Assembly (NCBI GenBank): GCA_945871415.1
Contig: CAMBWG010000076.1
Location: forward strand, 1-8,704
Source: an uncultured Desulfovibrio sp.
Lineage (GTDB): Bacteria > Desulfobacterota > Desulfovibrionia > Desulfovibrionales > Desulfovibrionaceae
Length of the DNA stretch: 8,704 nucleotides
Direction of reading: 5' to 3'
Shown here in pieces: positions 1-4,982 of the stretch (within the stretch, counting starts at the first letter, position 1; each line of letters opens with the position of its first letter). The notes below the pieces were generated by a model, which saw only the letters and a program-made list of their open reading frames with translations, ran no database searches and was not told where the DNA came from. Position numbers and translations under genes: made by a program.

Positions 1-150
1 GATGGCCAGACCGGCGGCGTCGTCGGCCGCGCTGTTGATGCGCATACCGGTGGACAGGCGCTGCGTGGAGGTGCTCAGGTTGCTGTAGTGAGCGTTCAGG
101 TTGCGCGCCACGTTGGCTGCCATCATATTGTGATTGACGACAAGGCTCAT
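1..150 (-). CDS. Flagellin, second copy (N-terminal fragment, cut by window edge)
   Basis: This is the first 50 codons of a flagellin, the subunit that polymerises into the flagellar filament after export through the flagellar type III apparatus. The frame opens with MSLVVNHNMMAANVARNL and continues through the conserved QRLSTGMRINSAADDAAGLAI block, which is the N-terminal D0/D1 coiled-coil region. The gene continues beyond position 1. The start is fixed by a good Shine-Dalgarno sequence (GGAGAGGA) about 5 bases upstream and by exact agreement with the neighbouring flagellin. All 50 residues are identical to that protein, while about 10 of 150 bases differ, all silently. It lies 204 bp downstream of the other flagellin on the same strand, so the two are tandem paralogues. 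Whether its central region matches the neighbour cannot be seen. Confidence 0.93.
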   Translation of the reverse strand, partial: MSLVVNHNMMAANVARNLNAHYSNLSTSTQRLSTGMRINSAADDAAGLAI

Positions 151-312
151 ATGTTCCTCTCCATGAACTTCTATAGTTGCTGCCCGATCCCATTACCCTG
201 CGCGATCCTGCCCGAAGGCTGCGCCGGGGGCGTATACGGCGGGAAGGGGCGGTAAGCGGCGTCGGACGGGCGCGTTCCCTGCGCTGTCCGGCCGCGGCAT
301 TTCCCTCTTTCT
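151..312 (-). other. Inter-flagellin leader region
   Basis: This 162 bp stretch lies between the stem-loop that follows the first flagellin and the start of the second. Apart from the ribosome binding site (GGAGAGGA, read on the minus strand just before position 150) I see no gene in it. A weak sigma-54-like GG-N10-GG spacing can be forced around 217-231, but it lacks the TGGCACG and TTGC core. I therefore do not call a promoter. The second flagellin may have its own promoter here or may depend on readthrough. Confidence 0.4.
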
Positions 313-340
313 GCGGCGCGGCGTTATCATGCCGCGCCGC
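313..340 (-). terminator. GC-only stem-loop after the flagellin stop, no U-tract
   Basis: A perfect 10 bp inverted repeat (GCGGCGCGGC, loop of 8, GCCGCGCCGC) begins 14 bases after the TAG stop of the complete flagellin. The stem is entirely G and C and must be very stable. No T-run follows on the minus strand, where the next bases are AGAAAGAGGG. It is therefore not a classical intrinsic terminator. It could be a partial terminator, a 3' end protecting the abundant flagellin mRNA from exonucleases, or a pause site that sets the ratio of the two flagellins. The structure is certain; the role is inferred. Confidence 0.5.
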
Positions 341-354
341 TAACTGCCGGACGA

Positions 355-1782
355 CTAACCGCCGACCAGCTGCATGGCCATCTGCGGCAGGGAGTTGGCC
401 TGCGAGAGCATGGCGACAGCCGTCTGCGTCAGCACCTGCTGACGGGTGAATTCCGTCATTTCCGTGGCGACGTCCACGTCGCGGATGCGGGATTCGGCGG
501 CCTGCAGGTTTTCGGCCTGCACGTTCAGGTTGGTAATGGTGTTTTCAAGACGATTCTGGAGCGCGCCGAGGTGAGCGCGGACCTTGTCCTTCTCGATGAT
601 GGCGTTGTTGATGGCATCCAGAGCCAGCTGGGCGTCTTCCTGCGTGGCCACGGTGCGGCCGGCGGCGTCCCACTTGGTTTCCAGCGCCACGGACATGCTG
701 TGCAGGGCTTCATCCACGGCCGCGCGGGCGGCCGCTTCCTGTTCCGCTGTGGGAGCGGGCACAGCATTGCCTACAGCGGTTTCAAAGGTATTGATACCGG
801 TCTGGAGATTCAGGCCAGCGAAACCGCCGGTGGTGGCATCGCCGTCATCATCCGCGTCGCCCATGAAGTCGATAGCCGCGCGGGTGTAGGCGTACAGCAC
901 CTTTTCCTTGTCGCTCTGCGACATATCCTGGTACTGCTGCGCCGTGGGAGGCATGTCGGCCGGCAGGCCCTTGCCGTAGAACTGCTTCTGTTCCTGCGTC
1001 AGGGCATTCCAGTCATCCGTGTAGGCGGTCATGTTGCCGGCTTCCAGATCGGTCTGGATCTGGTCAAGCTTGGCGGCAAAATCGTCCACAATGCCCTGGA
1101 TGTTGTCGTACGCGGCCTTCTGCCAGGCTTCGCCACGATCCCAGCCGCGCATGTTCTTTTCAAGATTCGCCTTGAATTCGGCAACGATACGGTTGCGGTC
1201 TTCATCATAGGTGGAGGCGTTGCCGAGGCCCAGAGCCTGAGCGGTCACGTCGCCGATTTCGATGTAGTAGTAGTCTTCCGCGGAATCGTTGCCGGTACCG
1301 AAGTGGACCTTGAGGGCGCCGGTGGCGGTCATTTCGCTGCCGTCATGCACGCCGGAGAGCGTGCCGTCCAGCAGCTTGATGCCGTTGAAGTCGGTGGCGT
1401 TGGCGATACGGGTGATTTCCGACGCCATCTGCTGATATTCGGATTCGATCATCAGACGCTGCGTGGAGTCGTACGTACCGGTGGCGGCCTGTTCGGCCAG
1501 TTCCTTCATGCGGATCAGCTTTTCGTCAATGACGCCCATGGCGCCGTCGGCAGTCTGAATAAGGGAAATGGCGTCGTTGGCGTTGCGCGCGCCCTGCTGC
1601 AGGGCGGCGATGTCGGCGCGCTGCAGTTCGCTGATGGCCAGACCGGCGGCGTCGTCGGCGGCGGAGTTGATGCGCATGCCGGTGGACAGGCGCTGCGTGG
1701 AGGTGCTCAGATTGCTGTAGTGAGCATTCAGATTGCGCGCCACGTTGGCGGCCATCATATTGTGATTAACGACAAGACTCAT
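355..1782 (-). CDS. Flagellin with enlarged central domain, 475 aa
   Basis: This is the structural subunit of the flagellar filament. Residues 1 to about 140 form the N-terminal D0/D1 region (MSLVVNHNMM, QRLSTGMRINSAADDAAGLA, IRMKELAEQ, DFNGIKLLDG). Residues 160-188 hold the HFGTGN and AEDYYYIEIGD block usual in Desulfovibrio-type flagellins. Residues about 380-475 are the C-terminal D1/D0 region (LGALQNRLENTITNLN, AESRIRDVDVATEMTEFTRQ) ending in QLVGG. Flagellins of this group are often near 290 residues. The excess is an apparent insert at about 189-378, mostly helical-looking and including an Asp-rich loop, DADDDGDATTGG, at 309-320. I chose the ATG at 1782 because GGGAGGA sits about 6 bases upstream, the conserved N-terminus starts there and the second flagellin starts identically. 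A 37-residue in-frame extension upstream is not real coding sequence. Expression is probably from the sigma-54-type promoter at 1831-1845. Confidence 0.96.
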   Translation of the reverse strand: MSLVVNHNMMAANVARNLNAHYSNLSTSTQRLSTGMRINSAADDAAGLAISELQRADIAALQQGARNANDAISLIQTADGAMGVIDEKLIRMKELAEQAATGTYDSTQRLMIESEYQQMASEITRIANATDFNGIKLLDGTLSGVHDGSEMTATGALKVHFGTGNDSAEDYYYIEIGDVTAQALGLGNASTYDEDRNRIVAEFKANLEKNMRGWDRGEAWQKAAYDNIQGIVDDFAAKLDQIQTDLEAGNMTAYTDDWNALTQEQKQFYGKGLPADMPPTAQQYQDMSQSDKEKVLYAYTRAAIDFMGDADDDGDATTGGFAGLNLQTGINTFETAVGNAVPAPTAEQEAAARAAVDEALHSMSVALETKWDAAGRTVATQEDAQLALDAINNAIIEKDKVRAHLGALQNRLENTITNLNVQAENLQAAESRIRDVDVATEMTEFTRQQVLTQTAVAMLSQANSLPQMAMQLVGG

Positions 1783-1830
1783 GTTGTATCCTCCCCATAG
1801 GATCGATTGTTGTCGGTTGCCCTTTTTTAT

Positions 1831-1845
1831 CCAATATGCGTGCCA
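1831..1845 (-). promoter_or_regulatory. Sigma-54-type promoter of the flagellin gene
   Basis: Read on the minus strand the sequence is TGGCACG-CATA-TTGG. The -24 box matches the sigma-54 consensus TGGCACG exactly. The -12 box is TTGG instead of TTGC, with the spacing preserved. The predicted transcription start is near position 1819, which leaves a leader of about 37 bases containing the Shine-Dalgarno sequence. Sigma-54 control of flagellar genes is common in polar flagellates and needs an enhancer-binding activator. The AT-rich DNA and the repeated motif upstream fit that arrangement. The mismatch at the -12 C is the main weakness. No sigma-28 box with correct spacing was found. Confidence 0.72.
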
Positions 1846-1910
1846 AGTTAATAAAAACAGTATGTTAACGATGTGTACGGGCGGGGCCGTCAAAATTTGC
1901 CTACCGGGGG

Positions 1911-2016
1911 GAACGGACGGAAATTTTTCGTATTCTTGTATTACATATTGTTTTTACTTGATTTTTTAGATGCGTATGCCTGTGTGGCGGTACGCGCGCG
2001 AAAGAACGGACGGAAA
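1911..2016. repeat. Pair of 13-bp direct repeats upstream of the flagellin promoter
   Basis: GAACGGACGGAAA occurs at 1911-1923 and again at 2004-2016, 93 bp apart. The copies lie about 95 and 190 bases upstream of the predicted flagellin start site. Those are ordinary distances for enhancer-binding proteins acting on sigma-54 promoters. The DNA between them is AT-rich, with runs of T at 1923-1967, and could be a bend or an IHF-type site (AATCAA on the minus strand at 1958-1963). The rest of 1846-2082 holds no convincing gene. A small 6-bp dyad (TATCTG, loop of 5, CAGATA) sits at 2064-2080. Exact repetition is seen; an activator-binding role is inferred. Confidence 0.5.
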
Positions 2017-2082
2017 AGAGGGGGAGGAAAGTTTTGCTTGTCGAGGGAAGGAGTTGCGACGTTTATCTGTCCGTCAGATATG

Positions 2083-2118
2083 AAAAAGGCCCTGTTCGTG
2101 CGGGAACAGGGCCTTTTT
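2083..2118. terminator. Strong bidirectional intrinsic terminator ending the nik operon
   Basis: This is a perfect 15-bp inverted repeat: AAAAAGGCCCTGTTC, a loop of 6, then GAACAGGGCCTTTTT. A GC-rich stem is flanked by five A and five T, so it works as a Rho-independent terminator in either direction. For the minus-strand operon it lies about 170 bases after the methyltransferase stop, with one R repeat in between. It separates that operon from the flagellin promoter region. Confidence 0.92.
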
Positions 2119-2126
2119 GATTAGAG

Positions 2127-2263
2127 AGTTTCAACTTTGAAAAAAGTGAAACGCGAGGCGGCGGCACAGCGCCGTCCGGCCCAGCGTGAGCGGAAAAAAC
2201 GCGTTTTTTCCGAGAAACGACAGGCCGTATGGTTTGAAATGCAAAGCATTGCAAACTGAAAAT
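2127..2263 (+). repeat. R-family intergenic repeat, copy 1
   Basis: This is a palindrome-rich element shared with copies at 3078-3230 and 4795-4878. The conserved order is CTTTGAAAAA, then AACGCGAGGCGGCG-n-CACAGCGCCG, then an A-run/T-run hairpin, then CGACAGGCCGTATGGTTT, and a tail TTGCAAACTGAAAAT. The internal structures are a CGGCG/CGCCG stem near 2160-2175, a perfect palindrome with 10-bp arms at 2191-2212 (CGGAAAAAAC / GTTTTTTCCG) and an AATGC-AAA-GCATT stem near 2238-2250. It fills the gap between the methyltransferase stop and the operon terminator, in antisense orientation to the operon. Its minus strand encodes a PPRVSLFSK-like peptide in an open frame that I regard as spurious. Confidence 0.82.
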
Positions 2264-2288
2264 GCTCTATGGCGGGAAGCTGTTTTTA

Positions 2289-3050
2289 TCAGCGCTCGGC
2301 GCGCAGGGCAAACATGGGCACGGGATTATAGGCGGCAGTGTCGTCGTGCGGGTAGATGCGCCCGCTCAGCTCCATGTCGCAGCAGGCCCGGGTAAATCCT
2401 GCCCGGCGGAGAGCCTCGACATCCCAGTGAGGACGCTGCCGGGAACTGAGAGGCAGAGCCCGGCGGATATGTTCGCATTCCTCCAGCATGGCGGCGTTTA
2501 TATCGGCATGGGCGTGGCGGCCGTGCAGACGGGCCAGTTCGGTAAAATCGACCCCGCCGTAGTCGGCGTCGAAGTTGAGCAGGACGCCGCCCGGGCGGAG
2601 GACGCGCCGCCATTCGGCATAGGCCGCTTCGGGATCCGTCAGCGTCCAGAGGACATTGCGGGCAACAATGACATCAAGGGAAGCGTCGGGAAAAAGGAGC
2701 CGGGTCGCATCCATGCGTTGAAAGTCCACGACGCAGCCCTGTTCGTCGGCAAGGCGGGCGGCCTGCTCCAGCATGGCATCGCTGATGTCGATGGCGGTCA
2801 CGCGCAGCCCCTGCTGCGCCAGCAGGACGGCAAAAAAGCCCGCCCCGGTACCGATATCCAATGCCCGCAGCGGTTCTTTTCCGGCAGCGGACGGCAGCCA
2901 GGGAAGTATTTCTTTGTTCCAGCGGTTGCGGTCGTCGCCGGAGAGTTCCTTGCGCCGGACATCGCCGAAGCCTTCGGCGCGGCGCGTCCAGTAGCGAAGG
3001 ATGCGTTCTTTCAGGGAGAAAACGGCGGGGCGTTCGTCAGGAAGAGTCAT
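2289..3050 (-). CDS. Class I SAM-dependent methyltransferase, last gene of the nik operon
   Basis: The predicted protein has 253 residues and is a soluble cytoplasmic methyltransferase with the Rossmann-like fold. Motif I, the SAM glycine loop, is LDIGTGAGFF at 64-73. The acidic residue that would hold the ribose is in AIDIS at 86-90. MDAT at 113-116 and LDVIVARNVLWTL at 125-137 match the later SAM-site strands, and LRPGGVLLNFD at 151-161 is the usual strand 5 region. The substrate is not evident. It follows nikE on the same strand, separated by an R repeat, with a terminator beyond, so it is probably co-transcribed with the importer. A metallophore or ligand-modifying role is attractive but unproven. 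The ATG at 3050 has AGGA 8 bases upstream. A longer in-frame start at 3152 lies within repeat DNA and is rejected. Confidence 0.88.
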   Translation of the reverse strand: MTLPDERPAVFSLKERILRYWTRRAEGFGDVRRKELSGDDRNRWNKEILPWLPSAAGKEPLRALDIGTGAGFFAVLLAQQGLRVTAIDISDAMLEQAARLADEQGCVVDFQRMDATRLLFPDASLDVIVARNVLWTLTDPEAAYAEWRRVLRPGGVLLNFDADYGGVDFTELARLHGRHAHADINAAMLEECEHIRRALPLSSRQRPHWDVEALRRAGFTRACCDMELSGRIYPHDDTAAYNPVPMFALRAER

Positions 3051-3077
3051 TGCGGTGTCCTGTGGGTTAAGGGGCGG

Positions 3078-3230
3078 TTTCAAACTGAAATTAGATCGTG
3101 CTGGCTTTGAAAAAGGCAAAACGCGAGGCGGCGTCACAGCGCCGCCCGGCATGAACCCGGCGTAAAAACTGCATTTTTGTTAAGCGACAGGCCGTATGGT
3201 TTAAACCGCGAAGCGTTTCAAACTAAAAAT
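3078..3230 (+). repeat. R-family intergenic repeat, copy 2, with near-identical ends
   Basis: This is the longest copy. The core from CTTTGAAAAA at 3105 through CGACAGGCCGTATGGTTT (about 3184-3202) aligns with copy 1. A 7-bp stem (GGCGGCG, loop TCACAG, CGCCGCC) and an AAAAA/TTTTT dyad are preserved. The element is bounded by direct repeats, TTTCAAACTGAAATT at 3078-3092 and TTTCAAACTAAAAAT at 3216-3230, with 13 of 15 bases identical. It occupies the nikE-methyltransferase gap in antisense orientation. Its right end supplies the final codons and the TAG stop of nikE. Confidence 0.82.
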
Positions 3231-3960
3231 CCTTAAGGACGAGCGTACAGGCAAGCAGGTCGCGGACGTGCGGATTGTCCGTTTTGAAAAGTTCTTCCCG
3301 GGGCAGCGAAGCAATAATCCGTCCCTGATGGAGAAAAATGAGCTGCTCACAAAGGTGGACGGCAGCCTGTACATCATGCGTAATGAAAAGACAGGTCATT
3401 TCTTTGGCGAGATCTTGCAGAAGTTCCAGTATCCGGGCCTGTACGGCAATATCCAGCGAGCTGACGGGTTCGTCCAGTACCAGCAGCGAAGGGCGGGCGG
3501 CGATGGCCCGGGCAATGCAGACCCGTTGCAGCTGGCCGCCGCTGAGCTCATGGGGCAGACGGCCCGACAGAAAACGGGGCAGGGCCACGCGATCCATGAG
3601 GGCATGGATCGCGGCGCTGTCCGGGCGGGGCGCGCCGGGTGGAAAGCCCTCCGCGATGATGGCGGCGACGTCGGCCTGCGGGGGAACGGATGTGACATAG
3701 TCCTGAAAGACCACGCTCATGCCTCCGGGATGCCGGGAGCGCCAGCGTCGGATCGGTTCCCCTTCCAGCAGAATCTGTCCTGCATCGGGGCGTTCCAGAC
3801 CGAGGAGCAGCCGGGCAAGCGTGCTTTTGCCGCTGCCGCTTTCCCCCAGCAGTCCCCAGATGACGCCGCGCGGAAGGGAAAGATCGATGCTGCGCAGGAC
3901 GGGCCGGGGCGGACGGCCATAGCTTTTGCACAGGCCCCGGGCTTCAAGAAAAGTCGTCAT
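3223..3960 (-). CDS. nikE: Nickel/peptide-type ABC transporter ATPase NikE
   Basis: This 245-residue cytoplasmic ATPase is one half of the motor that drives the NikBC pore. All ABC motifs are intact: Walker A GESGSGKS at 39-46, Q-loop VFQD around Gln86, signature LSGGQLQR at 139-146, Walker B LLVLDEP at 159-165 with D-loop SSLD, and H-loop His195 in FITHD. It is slightly shorter than E. coli NikE (about 268). Its ATG overlaps the nikD stop by 4 bases (ATGA), so the two are translationally coupled and probably form a heterodimer. The stop codon lies in the end of an R repeat, so the original C-terminus may have been replaced or trimmed. Specificity for nickel is inferred from nikA, since ATPases of the Dpp/Opp/Nik group look alike. 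Confidence 0.92.
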   Translation of the reverse strand: MTTFLEARGLCKSYGRPPRPVLRSIDLSLPRGVIWGLLGESGSGKSTLARLLLGLERPDAGQILLEGEPIRRWRSRHPGGMSVVFQDYVTSVPPQADVAAIIAEGFPPGAPRPDSAAIHALMDRVALPRFLSGRLPHELSGGQLQRVCIARAIAARPSLLVLDEPVSSLDIAVQARILELLQDLAKEMTCLFITHDVQAAVHLCEQLIFLHQGRIIASLPREELFKTDNPHVRDLLACTLVLKDF

Positions 3961-4790
3961 GCACGCCCCCCGCGCAGTTGCAGAAATGGACGCGAAAGGG
4001 CCTGCCGCGCTTCCAGCAGGCGGCGTGTGCAGGCGTGCTGCGGCGCGGCCAGAACGGCGGCTGTGGGGCCGCTTTCAACGCAACGGCCTTCATGCAGGAT
4101 CAGCAGATCGTCGGCCAGCGCCTGCACTACCGCCAGATCATGCGAGACAATAAGCAGCGCCCGCTCCTGCCGGAGCCCGGCCAGAAGGCGCACGATACGG
4201 AACTGATGGCAGGCGTCCTGCGCGGTTGTGGGTTCATCCGCCACGATGACGGAAGGTTCCAGACTGAGTGTCAGGGCGATCATACAACGCTGCAACATGC
4301 CGCCGGAAAGCTGATGCGGCCAGGCATGCAGCACATCGGCCGCAAGGCCCGTGCGATTCAGATATGCTTCGGCCTTCCTGCGGGCCCCGGCGGCCGCAAG
4401 ACCGCATTTTTCCCGCAGTGATTCCAGAAAATGCGCCTCGATGGTACGCAGCGGATCAAAAGCCGTCATGGCCTGCTGCAAGAGGAGTCCCAGCCCGGTT
4501 CCGCGCCGATGTCGGGCTTCCGCCGCTTCGGCATGCAGCATATCCGCGCCGTCGAACAGCACCTGTCCTTCCGCCGTCAGCGAGGAGGGCAGCAGACCAA
4601 GCAGGCTGCGGCAGAGCAGCGTCTTGCCGCTGCCGCTGTCTCCGACAATACCGAGGCTGCGTCCCCGGTACAGGGTCAGGGATACGTCGGCCACCAGAGG
4701 TTCGCCCGTGGCGCGCACGCGCACGCCTACCCGGCGAGCTTCAAGCAGGGGGGCGGCTCCGGCTGTTTTTTGTGAGGTGTCATCCATCAT
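3957..4790 (-). CDS. nikD: Nickel/peptide-type ABC transporter ATPase NikD
   Basis: This is the second ATPase of the importer, 277 residues from the ATG at 4790. Walker A is GDSGSGKT at 50-57, the Q-loop glutamine is about 105, the signature is LSGGMLQR at 161-168, Walker B is VIVADEP at 181-187 and the H-loop is His217 in VSHD. The D-loop region reads TTAQDACHQ where relatives usually have TTALDV-type sequence; the key Asp is kept but the surroundings are unusual. The start is uncertain. Two ATG codons stand in tandem (4790 and 4787), with only a weak GCGGA about 12 bases upstream, because an R repeat forms the leader. A TTG-initiated extension to 4859 lies in that repeat and is rejected. 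The stop overlaps the nikE start by 4 bases. Confidence 0.9.
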   Translation of the reverse strand: MMDDTSQKTAGAAPLLEARRVGVRVRATGEPLVADVSLTLYRGRSLGIVGDSGSGKTLLCRSLLGLLPSSLTAEGQVLFDGADMLHAEAAEARHRRGTGLGLLLQQAMTAFDPLRTIEAHFLESLREKCGLAAAGARRKAEAYLNRTGLAADVLHAWPHQLSGGMLQRCMIALTLSLEPSVIVADEPTTAQDACHQFRIVRLLAGLRQERALLIVSHDLAVVQALADDLLILHEGRCVESGPTAAVLAAPQHACTRRLLEARQALSRPFLQLRGGRA

Positions 4791-4794
4791 AAAA

Positions 4795-4878
4795 AATAGT
4801 TTCCGCTCAATCTGGGCCGGGCGCGCTGTGTCGCCGCCTCGCGTTTTGTCTTTTTTCAAAGGTAAAATGTTTTAGTTG
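4795..4878 (-). repeat. R-family intergenic repeat, copy 3, inverted and truncated
   Basis: Read on the minus strand this segment matches the first part of copy 1: CAACTAAAAC, CTTTGAAAAAAGAC, AACGCGAGGCGGCG, CACAGCG, then CGGCCCAG and TGAGCGGAAA. It stops just before the nikD ATG and lacks the CGACAGGCCGTATGG half. It points with the operon, whereas copies 1 and 2 point against it. It therefore forms the immediate nikD leader, which lacks a good Shine-Dalgarno sequence. Confidence 0.78.
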
Positions 4879-4982
4879 GCGGGTTTTGGGGAAGATGGGG
4901 GAGTTTGAGGGGGAAGAAACCACTTTTTGCCGCGAGCAAAAGGGGTTTCTTCCCCCTCAAAATAAAATGTCTAACTAAAAAC
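4869..4982. repeat. E-family element: long G-rich hairpin with flanking inverted repeats
   Basis: The core is a 17-bp perfect inverted repeat with arms 4905-4921 (TTGAGGGGGAAGAAACC) and 4944-4960 (GGTTTCTTCCCCCTCAA). It continues inward through one mismatch into CTTTTTGC/GCAAAAG with a single bulged T, for a stem of about 25 bp. Outside the hairpin, GTTTTAGTT (4869-4877) and AACTAAAAAC (4973-4982) form an outer inverted pair. The outer right arm overlaps the last codons and the TAG stop of nikC. No T-run follows the hairpin on the minus strand, so it is not an ordinary terminator. It is nested next to R copy 3 in the nikC-nikD gap and resembles the element at 6831-6887. Confidence 0.8.

Noticed and set aside
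217..231. Sigma-54-like box before the second flagellin (minus strand CGGCGCAGCCTTCGG)
   Set aside because: Only the spacing of the GG pairs fits; the TGGCACG and TTGC cores are poor.
571..1800. Long open frame of 409 codons on the plus strand opposite the flagellin
   Set aside because: It is exactly antisense to a strongly conserved flagellin, has no Shine-Dalgarno sequence or recognisable domain, and is Gly/Val/His-rich as expected for a shadow of high-GC coding DNA.
1783..1893. 37-residue N-terminal extension of the flagellin
   Set aside because: The conserved flagellin N-terminus, a good ribosome binding site and the paralogue all place the start at 1782; the extension crosses the predicted promoter.
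1873..2124. Plus-strand open frame of 83 codons upstream of the flagellin
   Set aside because: It crosses AT-rich promoter DNA and ends inside the terminator; no ribosome binding site or similarity is evident.
2063..2254. Small minus-strand open frame of 63 codons between the methyltransferase and the terminator
   Set aside because: It lies almost wholly inside R copy 1 and the terminator and shares its peptide with other R-derived frames.
3268..4206. Plus-strand open frame of 312 codons opposite nikE and nikD
   Set aside because: It spans the junction of two convincing ATPases in antisense and shows no family features.
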